Assembly: GCF_945605565.1 (NCBI RefSeq)
Contig: NZ_OX216966.1
Location: 1,043,001 to 1,107,000 of the forward strand
Source: Paenibacillus dendritiformis
Lineage (GTDB): Bacteria > Bacillota > Bacilli > Paenibacillales > Paenibacillaceae
Length of the DNA stretch: 64,000 nucleotides
Direction: 5' to 3'
Of the stretch, positions 1 to 8,806 are shown in pieces. The notes under the pieces were generated by a model. It ran no database searches and was not told the DNA's origin. It saw only the letters and a list, made by a program, of their open reading frames with translations. The position numbers were made by a program, and so were the translations under genes. How positions within the stretch are numbered: position 1 is the first letter of the stretch; every line of letters begins with the position of its first letter.

Positions 1-1164
1 GTGTCCACCTACTTCTTCGCTTATAAACAGGCCCTAATTGTGGCCGACCAGCAGCAGCATGTGATATCGCGAATCCATAGTGTGTATGTGATTGCCATGA
101 ACACGATCCAAATCATCGTGCTTCTCTTTACGAAAAACTACATTCTGTTCCTTGTCATCCAAATCGGAATGAGCGTTCTTAGAAACAAGTATATTTCCCG
201 TGTGGCCGACCGAAAATACGAATTCCTGAATGAGCCGGTCAGCACTCCTTTGGACAAAGAAGAGAAGAAGACCTTTTTTCAAAACCTGCGCTCCCTGCTT
301 ATGTACAAAGTGAGCGGCGTTGTCATCAATGGGACGGATAATCTGATTATTGCCAACCTATTTGGCGTCATATGGGTCGGACTCTATTCCAATTATTATT
401 TGATTCTGACAACCTTAACTACATTTCTGAGCTATTTCTTCTATTCTCTCACGGCCAGCGTGGGGAATTTGAACGCTACGGAGGATAAGGAGAAGAAGTT
501 TTTCTTCTATCGTGTGTTACGCTTGGCCAACTTTTGGGTGTTCGGGCTTTGTGCCGTATGTTTGTGGAATTTGCTTGATCCGGTGATTGTTTTATGGCTC
601 GGAGGTTCTTTTGTCCTCGGCAAGGAGACCTTGCTTGCGATCCTGCTCAATTTTTATACGACGGGGATGCAAAATGCTTCGACCATGTTCCGGGATACGA
701 CGGGCATGTTCCGAAGGGGAAGGTACAGCCCGTTGATCGCAGCGGCAATGAACATCGCATTATCGATTACGCTTGCACGCTTCATCGGGATGCCGGGAGT
801 GTTCCTCGGAACTGTCATTAGCCGATTGTTAACCTATTTTTGGGTTGATCCTTATTTGCTTCATAAGCACGTATTCTTTCAACCGCTGCGCCCTTACTTT
901 ACCCGTTACGGACTGCATGCCGTGTTAGTTCTTCTGGCGGCATCCTTATGCGGCTGGCTTGCAGAATTACTCACGCTGCCGCTGTTATGGGATATCGCCG
1001 TCAGGGTCCTGCTGTGCTTGTCCGTAACGAACCTGATCTTCTATGTGTGCTTTCGCAAATCGAGCGAGTTTATCTACTTAACGAACATCGCCAAGGCGAA
1101 TCTGGGAAAGCTGTCGATCCTTACTAAATTCAATCCGGTCATACGGAGAGAGGAGACAAGGTAA
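1..1164 (+). CDS. Polysaccharide flippase (Wzx/MATE-like), 5' end outside window
   Basis: The frame is open from the first base of the window, so the true start lies upstream and the gene is partial. The visible 387 residues hold many hydrophobic segments typical of the polysaccharide export family (Wzx-like), with a central stretch around residues 100-160 that contains the family-style GTDNLIIANLFG. The protein would flip lipid-linked saccharide repeat units across the membrane. Its TAA stop overlaps the ATG of galE by one base, so the two are co-translated and probably belong to the end of an exopolysaccharide operon. Substrate cannot be told from the sequence. Confidence 0.8.
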   Translation: MSTYFFAYKQALIVADQQQHVISRIHSVYVIAMNTIQIIVLLFTKNYILFLVIQIGMSVLRNKYISRVADRKYEFLNEPVSTPLDKEEKKTFFQNLRSLLMYKVSGVVINGTDNLIIANLFGVIWVGLYSNYYLILTTLTTFLSYFFYSLTASVGNLNATEDKEKKFFFYRVLRLANFWVFGLCAVCLWNLLDPVIVLWLGGSFVLGKETLLAILLNFYTTGMQNASTMFRDTTGMFRRGRYSPLIAAAMNIALSITLARFIGMPGVFLGTVISRLLTYFWVDPYLLHKHVFFQPLRPYFTRYGLHAVLVLLAASLCGWLAELLTLPLLWDIAVRVLLCLSVTNLIFYVCFRKSSEFIYLTNIAKANLGKLSILTKFNPVIRREETR

Positions 1165-2192
1165 TGGCCATTATGATCACGGGTGGCGCCGGTTATATCG
1201 GAAGCCATACTTGCGTAGAAATGCTGGAGGCGGGATATGAAATCGTCGTTCTTGATAATTTCTCCAACAGCCATCCGGAAGCGATTCGTCGGATCTCGGA
1301 TATTACAGGCAAAGGATTTGCTTTTTATGAAGCGGATCTTCTCGACGAGCAACGCTTGAATCGGATATTCGAGGGACATCGCATCGATGCCGTGATCCAT
1401 TTTGCCGGCCTGAAAGCGGTTGGGGACTCGGTTCAGGTGCCGCTTGAATACTACCATACGAATCTTACCAGCACGCTGGTTCTGTGCAGGGCGATGGCCA
1501 AGCATGGCGTGTACAACCTGGTATTCAGCTCATCCGCCTCGGTGTATGGGGTACCGGAATGTGTTCCCATTTCGGAGGAAGCCAGCCTTGGGGCGGTGAG
1601 TCCCTATGGAAGAACCAAACAAATGATTGAGCAAGTACTGCAGGATCTGGCTTCTTCTGACCCGAGATGGAGAATTTCCATTCTCAGGTATTTCAATCCC
1701 GTCGGTGCACATAAAAGCGGAAAGATCGGAGAGAGCCCTAATGGGACGCCCAACAATTTAATGCCGTTTATTACGCAAGTCGCTGTGGGGAGATTGCCGT
1801 CGCTTAAAGTATACGGCTCCGATTACCCTACAAAAGACGGAACGGGAATCCGAGATTATATTCATGTCGTGGATTTGGCGCAAGGCCATCTGAAAGCATT
1901 GGAGCATTTGGATCATACCAATGGGGTCGAATTTTACAATCTGGGTACAGGTCGGGGGTTTACGGTGCTGGAGATGATCCATTCCTTCGAGAAGGTGTCG
2001 GGGATTCAGATTCCCTATGAAATTGTGGGGCGAAGACCAGGGGATATCGGGATATGCTATGCTGATCCGACCAAGTCCCATATGAGCCTGGGGTGGTTCC
2101 CGAAATACGGCATTATCGACATGTGTGAGGATAGCTGGAATTGGCAAGTTCACAATCCGCAAGGGTATTGCGAGAGGATCACGGCCGGGTAA
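1164..2192 (+). CDS. galE: UDP-glucose 4-epimerase
   Basis: This 342-residue short-chain dehydrogenase interconverts UDP-glucose and UDP-galactose for polysaccharide synthesis. The NAD-binding motif GGAGYIG lies at residues 7-13. The catalytic motif is visible as SSSASVYG at 122-129 followed by the YxxxK pair Y148 and K152. Length matches the family. It overlaps the flippase stop by one base, which places it in an exopolysaccharide operon as the supplier of UDP-galactose. No terminator follows directly. The next gene is a SinI-like regulator. Confidence 0.93.
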   Translation: MAIMITGGAGYIGSHTCVEMLEAGYEIVVLDNFSNSHPEAIRRISDITGKGFAFYEADLLDEQRLNRIFEGHRIDAVIHFAGLKAVGDSVQVPLEYYHTNLTSTLVLCRAMAKHGVYNLVFSSSASVYGVPECVPISEEASLGAVSPYGRTKQMIEQVLQDLASSDPRWRISILRYFNPVGAHKSGKIGESPNGTPNNLMPFITQVAVGRLPSLKVYGSDYPTKDGTGIRDYIHVVDLAQGHLKALEHLDHTNGVEFYNLGTGRGFTVLEMIHSFEKVSGIQIPYEIVGRRPGDIGICYADPTKSHMSLGWFPKYGIIDMCEDSWNWQVHNPQGYCERITAG

Positions 2193-2382
2193 TCATCGAA
2201 TTCGACAAAACTAGTGCTCCAGAGACGACATACTATGACACCATGGAACGTCAAATATCGTGTATAATACTACTTAATAAGTATATATTAGGAAACGATG
2301 AAATGCGCTTGTTGTCTGGGCACTTTAGGCGCGTGGAGTTAGTGGTGCAACCGGCCGAGTACATTCGGGAGGCAATGCAGTC

Positions 2383-2553
2383 ATGGTTGAAGCGGTTCCA
2401 GGTAACAATGAACAATTGGACAAGGATTGGGTAGCTATTATTTTAACTGCGCGACAAATGGGCCTTTCCATTGCGGACATTCGTAAACTTCTTCGCGATT
2501 TTCAGGCACAATCTGATCCCGAATGGCCGCTCCATGTCAATTCAGAAGCATAA
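2383..2553 (+). CDS. SinI-like antirepressor, 56 aa
   Basis: A short reading frame begins at ATG 2383 behind GGGAGG (2367-2372, spacing 10). It encodes 56 residues. Residues 12-36 read as one SinI/SinR dimerisation module, with LDKDWVAIILTARQMGLS followed by IADIRKLL. The same type of module forms the C-terminus of the SinR-like protein encoded just downstream on the other strand. In Bacillus SinI binds SinR and relieves repression of matrix operons; that role is inferred here. A TATAAT hexamer at 2263-2268 may belong to its promoter, but I see no good -35. A larger overlapping frame in another phase (2141-2434) has no such similarity. Confidence 0.75.
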   Translation: MVEAVPGNNEQLDKDWVAIILTARQMGLSIADIRKLLRDFQAQSDPEWPLHVNSEA

Positions 2554-2577
2554 CTCACGATTGTTGACATTATCGAA

Positions 2578-2645
2578 AAGAAATCTCCTTCGTTGAGGCA
2601 TGTTTACAGATAACGCGTGGTGAACTCAACAATCGGAGATTTCTT
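2578..2645. terminator. Bidirectional hairpin between sinI-like and sinR-like genes
   Basis: AAGAAATCTCC (2578-2588) and GTTGAG (2592-2597) pair with CTCAAC (2625-2630) and GGAGATTTCTT (2635-2645). A T-rich tract follows on each strand, so the hairpin can end transcripts from both convergent genes. Confidence 0.65.
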
Positions 2646-2675
2646 TATTTTTGGCTGCGTCAACGCTAGGGAGCA

Positions 2676-3011
2676 TCATGACTCTTCGCGTGTTAGCTTC
2701 CACTTATTATATTCCAGAAATTCTTTGAATTGCTCTTTACTTACGCCAGAAGCCATCGCTTCTTTTACGAGATTAGTCCATTCTTCATCCAACGCCTCAG
2801 CTTCATTCGAAGCTTCCTTGTCTTGCAGCAGCTCCTCAACTGAGACCCCGAGAATAACACTAATCTTCTCCAGAAATTGAATGGAAGGATTCTGCTGAAT
2901 TCCTCTTTCAATTGAGCTTAAATAGGATTTTGCGACACCTGCTCTTTCGGAGAGTTCTGACAGTGAGTAATTTTTCTTCCTTCGAAGGATTTGAATCCGT
3001 TCTCCGATCAT
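2676..3011 (-). CDS. SinR-like HTH repressor
   Basis: This 111-residue protein has an N-terminal Xre/Cro helix-turn-helix at about residues 5-62 (for example SLSELSERAGVAKSYLSSIE). A C-terminal SinI-type dimerisation segment starts with LDEEWTNLVKEA at about residue 74. This architecture is that of SinR, the master biofilm repressor of Bacillus. It is transcribed toward the SinI-like gene, from which it is separated by a shared terminator hairpin. In Bacillus subtilis the two genes are tandem. Adjacency to an exopolysaccharide gene makes matrix control plausible. Other Paenibacillus Xre regulators share this layout, so orthology to SinR is not proven. Confidence 0.82.
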   Translation of the reverse strand: MIGERIQILRRKKNYSLSELSERAGVAKSYLSSIERGIQQNPSIQFLEKISVILGVSVEELLQDKEASNEAEALDEEWTNLVKEAMASGVSKEQFKEFLEYNKWKLTREES

Positions 3012-3078
3012 GATTTAACCTCCGTGTATACATCTGCTTGTCCCTATTATATCCGATTTCCCCCACCTCCGAAAGCGG

Positions 3079-4902
3079 CTACAGCGTATAGACGTTAACA
3101 GGCTGCGCCTCTTGATTTTGTAAAAGATTTACAAATATGCTCTTTTTTTCTGAGGATAATGACAAAAAGGTTCCCTGTTCAACCAATTTCCCGTCATGTA
3201 TGACTAAAATTTGTTCCGCGTTTTGGATGGTGGACAGCCTATGGGCAACCACAATGACCGTAATGCGATCCTTCAACCGATGTAAAGCGGTCAGAATCTT
3301 TTGTTCATTCTCCGTATCCAGTGCGCTTGTCGCCTCATCCAGAACAAGGATCGAAGGCTGCCGGATGATGGCTCTTGCCAGGACCAGGCGCTGCCGTTCT
3401 CCTCCTGACAAACGAATGCCTCGATCTCCAATGAGCGTCTCCAATTGGCGAGGAAGCTTGCGTACAAATTCAGCCGCCGAGGAGAAATCGAGTGCTTCCC
3501 ACAGCTCGATCTCCGTGGCACTCGGTTTAACCATCAACAGGTTTTCTCTTATGCTCGCATTATAGAGAAACGGATCCTGCGCCACATACCCGATGGAGCG
3601 TCTGTACGCGAGCAGATTGTCATTCGTGATCGCCATGCCATCCACGAGGATTTGACCGGATTCAGGCTGCATCAGGCCCATTAGGAGGTCGATCAACGTG
3701 CTCTTGCCGGCCCCTGATTTGCCAACGATAGCGGTCATCCCTTGGGCAGGAATATGAGCGCTGATATTTTGCAAAGCATACACAGGCAGTTGCGGCTGAT
3801 AGCGAAACGAAAGATTTCTGACTTCGATTCCTTGCATAACGAACCAATGGCCAGGTCCCGGAGCGGGCGATTCTATAAGCGTAATCGCCTGATCTGCGGC
3901 TAATTTGCAGTCATGCTGCAATTGCTGAAGAGCCTGGAAGGCCGGGATGGTCGAGGCCAATTGTTCCAGTTTGGATTGAAGGCTGGTAAATCTCGGCCAT
4001 AACCTGGCAAAGACCAGAATAACGATCAACAAAGACGGCCCTTCACTCGGAAAAAAGCGAAATGACGTAAAGATAAATCCGGCGATAAGCAGTGAGGACG
4101 ATATTTTATACAACAGCTGGGAATTCAGCCGTAGCCGCACATAATCCAGCTGCTCTTGCATGGTTCCTTCGGTAAGCTGCTGGTGCCACTCCAAGCGGGA
4201 GGGTTCCAGGTTGTTGCTCTTTATATCTTTCATTCCTTGAAGCTGGTCAGTGATTCCTGCCAGATAGGCTTGGGCGAGCTTGGACGTCTGGCTGCCGAGC
4301 TGCTTGGATTTGCGAATAAATCCGCGGGAAAGAAAGGCAAGCATGGCTCCGCAGGCAATAACGAACAGCGTCATCTTCGGTGAGATCCAGAAGGCGAAAA
4401 TAATCTGAACGAGGGTAAACAAGGCAGATGTAATGAATTGGAGGAGCAGACTGATTCCCCCCAAGACTCTGGCGGTTTCGGTCGTTAGGGCATTCACCAG
4501 ATCGGAAGTTCTGCGGTGTAGGAAAAAAGACCATTGCGCTCTTAGAAGAGCGCTGTAGTTCTCGTAGCGCAGTTGTCGGCTGAAATGTTGCTCTATCTCG
4601 GCATTGCGGATCGTAACGGCCCGATGAATGAGGTTTTGTGTGACGACAATCAGCAGGTATACCGTTAGAATGATGGCTAGGGAAGCAGCCTGTGGCAAGC
4701 TGTGCAGGATGTTCAAAAACCGCAGCCTGTTCTCCCAAGCCGGCTCTGACAACAGAACGCCGCCAACCGTAAGCATGGGGATGAGCAGAAGAAATGTCAT
4801 GCCCTCCAGGAGACTGCTGATCACCATGCCGATAATGTTGATGCTTAATCGTAACCCTGCCGTTTTATGAAGCCGCTTCATGTAAAGAATAATCGAATTC
4901 AT
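3079..4902 (-). CDS. Lasso peptide ABC exporter (D protein)
   Basis: This 607-residue half-transporter fuses a six-helix membrane domain (about residues 15-330) to an ATPase domain. Walker A is GKSGAGKS (394-401), the signature is LSGGE (498-502) and Walker B ends in ILVLDE (518-523). It is the last gene of the lasso operon and its start overlaps the B2 stop by four bases. The neighbours make export of the mature lasso peptide, and thereby self-protection, the likely role. In the paeninodin system the equivalent gene is PadeD. No peptidase C39 domain is present, which fits because the B2 protein removes the leader. Confidence 0.88.
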   Translation of the reverse strand: MNSIILYMKRLHKTAGLRLSINIIGMVISSLLEGMTFLLLIPMLTVGGVLLSEPAWENRLRFLNILHSLPQAASLAIILTVYLLIVVTQNLIHRAVTIRNAEIEQHFSRQLRYENYSALLRAQWSFFLHRRTSDLVNALTTETARVLGGISLLLQFITSALFTLVQIIFAFWISPKMTLFVIACGAMLAFLSRGFIRKSKQLGSQTSKLAQAYLAGITDQLQGMKDIKSNNLEPSRLEWHQQLTEGTMQEQLDYVRLRLNSQLLYKISSSLLIAGFIFTSFRFFPSEGPSLLIVILVFARLWPRFTSLQSKLEQLASTIPAFQALQQLQHDCKLAADQAITLIESPAPGPGHWFVMQGIEVRNLSFRYQPQLPVYALQNISAHIPAQGMTAIVGKSGAGKSTLIDLLMGLMQPESGQILVDGMAITNDNLLAYRRSIGYVAQDPFLYNASIRENLLMVKPSATEIELWEALDFSSAAEFVRKLPRQLETLIGDRGIRLSGGERQRLVLARAIIRQPSILVLDEATSALDTENEQKILTALHRLKDRITVIVVAHRLSTIQNAEQILVIHDGKLVEQGTFLSLSSEKKSIFVNLLQNQEAQPVNVYTL

Positions 4903-5360
4903 GAGTCTGTCCCTGCGCTCTTCGCGAATTTCTCCACCACGACGAACTGCTTCATCATCTCGGCGCCGGTAATGTATATCGAGCCGCTGCGAAGCCAGGC
5001 GTGTGCGATCAGTTCACCGTTTTTATTTTTCCCGGTTCCCAAATATAACGTGCTGTGCAGGTTTCTTTTCTCAAGCATCTTCATGCCTGCTATCGCTCTT
5101 ACCAAGCATTTGCTCTCCCAGAAAGTGTGCCGGCTCGCGATATGGATCGCGCTCCGAATATGCTTCATGGTTTTCGTATCCGACGGATCATGGACTTCTG
5201 GCGTTTCCATGGATCGTCTCCCCAGCAACGGCGAGATCTTCGCGAACGGAAAATACAAAAGAATGCGCGCCCAGCCCAAATAAAGAAAAGCTTCCGCAAA
5301 TAAAAGGAATGTCTTCCGGTCAAACAAGCATAACCATATCCATCTTCTCAACCGGTTCAT
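4899..5360 (-). CDS. Lasso peptide leader peptidase B2
   Basis: This 153-residue protein belongs to the transglutaminase-like B2 family, which cuts the leader peptide off the lasso precursor. The nucleophile is likely Cys85 in SKCLVRA. The catalytic His120 lies in LIAHAWL. Size fits the split class with separate B1 and B2 proteins. The start overlaps the B1 stop and the end overlaps the exporter start, four bases each, so the set is translationally coupled. A hydrophobic N-terminus (about residues 15-40) hints at membrane proximity, but this is an inference. Confidence 0.9.
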   Translation of the reverse strand: MNRLRRWIWLCLFDRKTFLLFAEAFLYLGWARILLYFPFAKISPLLGRRSMETPEVHDPSDTKTMKHIRSAIHIASRHTFWESKCLVRAIAGMKMLEKRNLHSTLYLGTGKNKNGELIAHAWLRSGSIYITGAEMMKQFVVVEKFAKSAGTDS

Positions 5361-5656
5361 CGTTGCTTCACATGCCGTATCAAACCCTCATGTTCCAAAT
5401 CCGAGAGGAACAAGAGAATGTCTTCCTCGCATTCCGACGACTCCACCTCATATTCGGATAAAATGGATTGAATAATGTGTTCCGCCTTCACGGGCGTGAT
5501 AAGCATGTCCCAGATCTCGCCGCCAAGCGTACCGAGATTATAGTATTTTCCCTTCTGGACGCTTAACATCACTTTTTCGCCGGCCATATCGCTAACGATA
5601 TGGCCCTCGCATTGAACAAGCGTATCGACAGGGGTGATCGAATGAAGTTTGCTCAT
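5357..5656 (-). CDS. Lasso peptide recognition protein B1 (PqqD-like)
   Basis: The 99-residue product is a PqqD-type RiPP recognition element. The hallmark KGKYYNLGTLGGEIW is visible near residues 35-50, followed by a helical C-terminus rich in Glu. B1 binds the leader of the precursor, through its YxxP element, and presents it to the B2 peptidase. The gene overlaps the kinase stop by four bases (ATGA) and the B2 start by four bases. Length and position agree with other split lasso clusters. Confidence 0.87.
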   Translation of the reverse strand: MSKLHSITPVDTLVQCEGHIVSDMAGEKVMLSVQKGKYYNLGTLGGEIWDMLITPVKAEHIIQSILSEYEVESSECEEDILLFLSDLEHEGLIRHVKQR

Positions 5657-6594
5657 TGGTCATTCTCTCCTTGCCGGGTAATGTTTAAAATGTGCGATGT
5701 CAGATCAAGCGTGCTGAATCCAACCATGGGACGGTGTAAACGGTACATCCCGATCTGGTGAACGAAGGATGACAGGGTCTTGAAGTGCCATTCCATCAAT
5801 CCCAGCGGCTGCACCAAAAAATTACGGTACGTATGGTGAAAGAGGACGCGAAAGCGCTCCATCCCCTGGATCGGCGCAATATGAGTTGCGGCATCCCATG
5901 GAACCAACTCAAAGATACTTGCCAACGGAAGAGGTTCATCATGAAAGTTGGACCCCACGGGCACGGCAAATTTCGTATTCCGCTCATAAAGCGGGGTGTA
6001 ATTGGCATTGTCCATTCCCATGTGCTTCAGTGTGTCCAGCCATAATTTTTGCTGTGGGTAAGAAGGAACAACCCAAGGAGAGCCTTGAGTCATCACGACG
6101 GGAATAACATCATCGCTAAGCAGCGGATATCCCTCGGACACCAGGTGCAAGGCCAAGGTCGATTTGCCCGCCCCGGATTCGCCGATAATGGCATAGGCCT
6201 TCCCGTCAATAGCTACGGCGCTGCCGTGCAAAGGCATAATTTTGCGCTGCAGCAAGATAATGCCCATACAAGTCCCCAGAATAAAAAGCCGAACCCAGTT
6301 CTCTTCCGCCTGATCGAACGGAGAGACCAGGATGGAGGAGGCATCCTGTACCGCATATATGGCAGCCCCAGGTACCCGAAACATAACCGTACGGCCGTGA
6401 TCCAGAATAGCGAAGTTTCCATAGAAATGAATGGAGCTGTTCCAGAGAGGCTGCAAGTCTGTCCGCCGTACCGTAATGTTGTCCAGAGGCTCGCGCTCGC
6501 CAGCCGGAGGCAGTTCCGGTAATACAAAGTCGCTCTCAATACGGAAGCCAAAAGCTTTATAATGGTCAGTCCTTACCGCTGCTCGTTCGGTCAT
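5653..6594 (-). CDS. HPr-kinase-like lasso peptide kinase
   Basis: The product resembles the C-terminal domain of HPr kinase/phosphorylase. Counted from an upstream ATG at 6600, the P-loop GESGAGKST lies at 140-148, with an HG motif near 125 and a DD pair at 163-164. In paeninodin-type clusters such kinases phosphorylate the C-terminal serine of the lasso precursor, and the precursor here ends in Ser. I chose ATG 6594 because GGAG lies 8 bases before it but only 2 before ATG 6600. It follows the precursor gene after a hairpin-bearing gap and overlaps B1 by four bases. Confidence 0.88.
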   Translation of the reverse strand: MTERAAVRTDHYKAFGFRIESDFVLPELPPAGEREPLDNITVRRTDLQPLWNSSIHFYGNFAILDHGRTVMFRVPGAAIYAVQDASSILVSPFDQAEENWVRLFILGTCMGIILLQRKIMPLHGSAVAIDGKAYAIIGESGAGKSTLALHLVSEGYPLLSDDVIPVVMTQGSPWVVPSYPQQKLWLDTLKHMGMDNANYTPLYERNTKFAVPVGSNFHDEPLPLASIFELVPWDAATHIAPIQGMERFRVLFHHTYRNFLVQPLGLMEWHFKTLSSFVHQIGMYRLHRPMVGFSTLDLTSHILNITRQGENDQ

Positions 6595-6633
6595 GCTCAT
6601 CTCTCCAAGAGTTTGTAAAATGAGAACAGGGGA

Positions 6634-6663
6634 ACCCTTATACCCGTTGAGATGTATAAGGGT
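6634..6663 (-). other. Hairpin between lasso precursor and kinase genes
   Basis: ACCCTTATAC (6634-6643) pairs perfectly with GTATAAGGGT (6654-6663) over a 10-base loop. No T-run follows on the minus strand, so it is more likely an RNA stabiliser or partial attenuator than a terminator. It would allow more precursor than enzyme to be made from one transcript. Confidence 0.6.
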
Positions 6664-6698
6664 ACCGCACCAGTAACCGCATTCATTAAGCCAATTGT

Positions 6699-6827
6699 CT
6701 AGCTATCGTAATGCACGTCTTCATCCGGGTCCGGCTGGAAAGCATCCGGGGTAGAGGTACCCGGGCCAGCCATGGTCTGATGAACATCCAACACTTCAAG
6801 GGACGGCTTGCTGTACTGCTTTTTCAT
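6699..6827 (-). CDS. padeA: Lasso peptide precursor, paeninodin-type
   Basis: This 42-residue precursor is too short for most gene callers. The leader (residues 1-19) carries the YxxPxL recognition motif as Y5, P8 and L10 and the conserved Thr at position -2 (leader end HQTM). The 23-residue core begins AGPGTSTPD, giving a predicted nine-residue ring from Ala1 to Asp9, and ends HYDS. To my recollection this equals the paeninodin core of Paenibacillus dendritiformis. The terminal Ser is the site phosphorylated by the associated kinase in that system. Its ribosome site AAGGAGG overlaps the end of the cyclase gene, three bases upstream, so the two are coupled. Confidence 0.95.
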   Translation of the reverse strand: MKKQYSKPSLEVLDVHQTMAGPGTSTPDAFQPDPDEDVHYDS

Positions 6828-6829
6828 GG

Positions 6830-8779
6830 TTACACCTCCTTTCCTGAGATTCTTGACAGGAATTTATGAAAGATGAACCCGCGCATCAGCACGCGGAACT
6901 TCAGATCGAACGCAAGCTCCGGCCGCGGGCGATGCCGGATATCGTCCAGCAGCTCCTGAAGCAGGGGGGCATTCAGATAATAAGAAGCTTGCGGATCGCC
7001 AATCATCTGTTCAAGATCCTGGATGAATTCACTCCAGTCAGGCATGAGCCTGAACACGCCGTCAGCGCCCTGCACGCCGCGTCTTTTGCGATTTAATCTC
7101 ACCTTGTCGGGCAGGTAGCGGGCGGTTGCCCTGCGTATCAGCGAACGGTCGACGCCTTGCTGAACGAATTGTTCATCGGGTACCGACAGACAGAAGCGGA
7201 CGACCCGCAAATCATTGGTGGGATCCCTGTCCCAGATTTTATGCTTAAGGGAAAGCTTCGTGCCGATCGTTCCGTTAATATTCCAAAAATACAGTTGATT
7301 AAAGTGATCCTTGCGGATGTCATACGCATTCTGAGTCGATGATCCCCAGACGTCCATGCCGCAGGCCTTCATGCAGTCAGTTACATTGGTTTTTCTGGCG
7401 AAGTCCGGGTTAATCAAGACCGGCAGCGCAGGGTCGCCTCCCGGAGCAATCAGCGGGGCGAGCCAAGGAAAGCTCTTCTTGCCGACGATTTGAAGCACTT
7501 TCCAGGGATTGGCCCCAAGCGATTGGCAATAACGTCTGTGCTCCCAGAAGAACGACACGAGACGCCCCTTCCTTAGCAGACTGGCCTGGTAATCCATGGC
7601 GGGCCCCCAGGAAATGGTCCAGTTCCCCCTCTGTCCGGTAAGCATAACCCCGATGTCCCGGGCAGCGGCTTGTTCATAGATTCCCTTAAGCCAAAAAGAG
7701 TTCTCGAAAAATTTATACGGCATCTCCAGTGTATCAAGCCATTCGTCAATGACGGAATAAGGGTTGCTTGACGGATAACTGGATACATTCATCTCGATAT
7801 TGCCTACATGCTCCGCCGTGGACCGTATGTATTCTCTTTCATCCGCAAAACGGTTGCATGAAGTGAAATCGGAAAAGCCTTCGACCGGGTAATAGCTGAA
7901 GGTATAGAGAGGCTTGTTGTTGGCTTTCAACATCGGTGCGGCAAAGCTCACAACCGAACCGGAATCAAGTCCGCCGCTTAGATGTGCTCCGACCTGGCGG
8001 AACGTTCTTAACCGAGCTTGAACGGCAGTCTGAAAAACATCACGGAACGCTTCCTCATATTCCTCGTTGCTCGTAAGCACAAGCTTGTCAGTATGCTGCA
8101 GACGGCAATATTGTTGAAAGATTACTTTCCCATTGGCAACGAAAATGGAATGCGAAGGGGGGACCTGCTTAATGGATTGATAAACGGTAGAAAATGAATC
8201 TACGGCGTCTGTCGTGATCGGGATAGCAAGGAATTGGGAAATCCAGTGTTCGTTCAAGTCTCTTGTAACGTGCGGCAGCTTAAGCAGAGGCTCCATGATG
8301 GTACAGAATGAGAACAGTTCCGGGGATTGATGAAAGTAAAGGGTCCGTGTTCCGGAAAAATCCCTTGCGCCAAACATCGTGCGATCCCTTCCATCCCAAA
8401 TGATAAAAGCGAAATCCCCTACGAGATGTTTGGGCATATCATGGCCCCATTTCATATATGCTTGGAGAATAAGCTGGCTGTCCGTTATGGTCTGACGAGC
8501 CTGCTTGGATAGTTGAAGCTGGTCTGCTAATTCGTCCTGATTATCAATAATCGCATCCGAAGTAATGGCGAGCGATGTAACCGGATCATAGTAGGGGAGC
8601 ACCTCGCTGATGGATTGCGGCGTAATGCACTGCTGGAGGCTGCCCAGAAATAAGGAACCGTTACTCAAACTAGTTACATAATCAGCGGGAAAGCGCCGCA
8701 AGGCATCGATCATTTGTCTGCCAAGTCCGGGTTCCAACTTATCGTGTTGAAGGTGATAAATGCCTGCTACTGCACCCAT
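6830..8779 (-). CDS. Lasso cyclase (asparagine synthetase-like C protein)
   Basis: The 649-residue protein resembles asparagine synthetase B. The ATP-pyrophosphatase loop LSGGLDS lies at residues 267-273. The N-terminal glutaminase-like domain starts MGAVAG and lacks the Cys2 nucleophile of true glutamine amidotransferases, as expected of lasso cyclases. The enzyme adenylates the side-chain carboxylate of core Asp9 and joins it to the N-terminus. It is the first gene of the operon, behind a TTGACA promoter and two dyads. Its stop lies two bases before the precursor start. Confidence 0.92.
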   Translation of the reverse strand: MGAVAGIYHLQHDKLEPGLGRQMIDALRRFPADYVTSLSNGSLFLGSLQQCITPQSISEVLPYYDPVTSLAITSDAIIDNQDELADQLQLSKQARQTITDSQLILQAYMKWGHDMPKHLVGDFAFIIWDGRDRTMFGARDFSGTRTLYFHQSPELFSFCTIMEPLLKLPHVTRDLNEHWISQFLAIPITTDAVDSFSTVYQSIKQVPPSHSIFVANGKVIFQQYCRLQHTDKLVLTSNEEYEEAFRDVFQTAVQARLRTFRQVGAHLSGGLDSGSVVSFAAPMLKANNKPLYTFSYYPVEGFSDFTSCNRFADEREYIRSTAEHVGNIEMNVSSYPSSNPYSVIDEWLDTLEMPYKFFENSFWLKGIYEQAAARDIGVMLTGQRGNWTISWGPAMDYQASLLRKGRLVSFFWEHRRYCQSLGANPWKVLQIVGKKSFPWLAPLIAPGGDPALPVLINPDFARKTNVTDCMKACGMDVWGSSTQNAYDIRKDHFNQLYFWNINGTIGTKLSLKHKIWDRDPTNDLRVVRFCLSVPDEQFVQQGVDRSLIRRATARYLPDKVRLNRKRRGVQGADGVFRLMPDWSEFIQDLEQMIGDPQASYYLNAPLLQELLDDIRHRPRPELAFDLKFRVLMRGFIFHKFLSRISGKEV

Positions 8780-8806
8780 CGTCGTTCTCCTCCAGATACA
8801 CGTTTT

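Noticed and set aside
2141..2434. 97-codon frame spanning the end of galE
   Set aside because: It lacks a ribosome site and overlaps galE in another phase. The SinI-like frame at 2383-2553 explains the region better.
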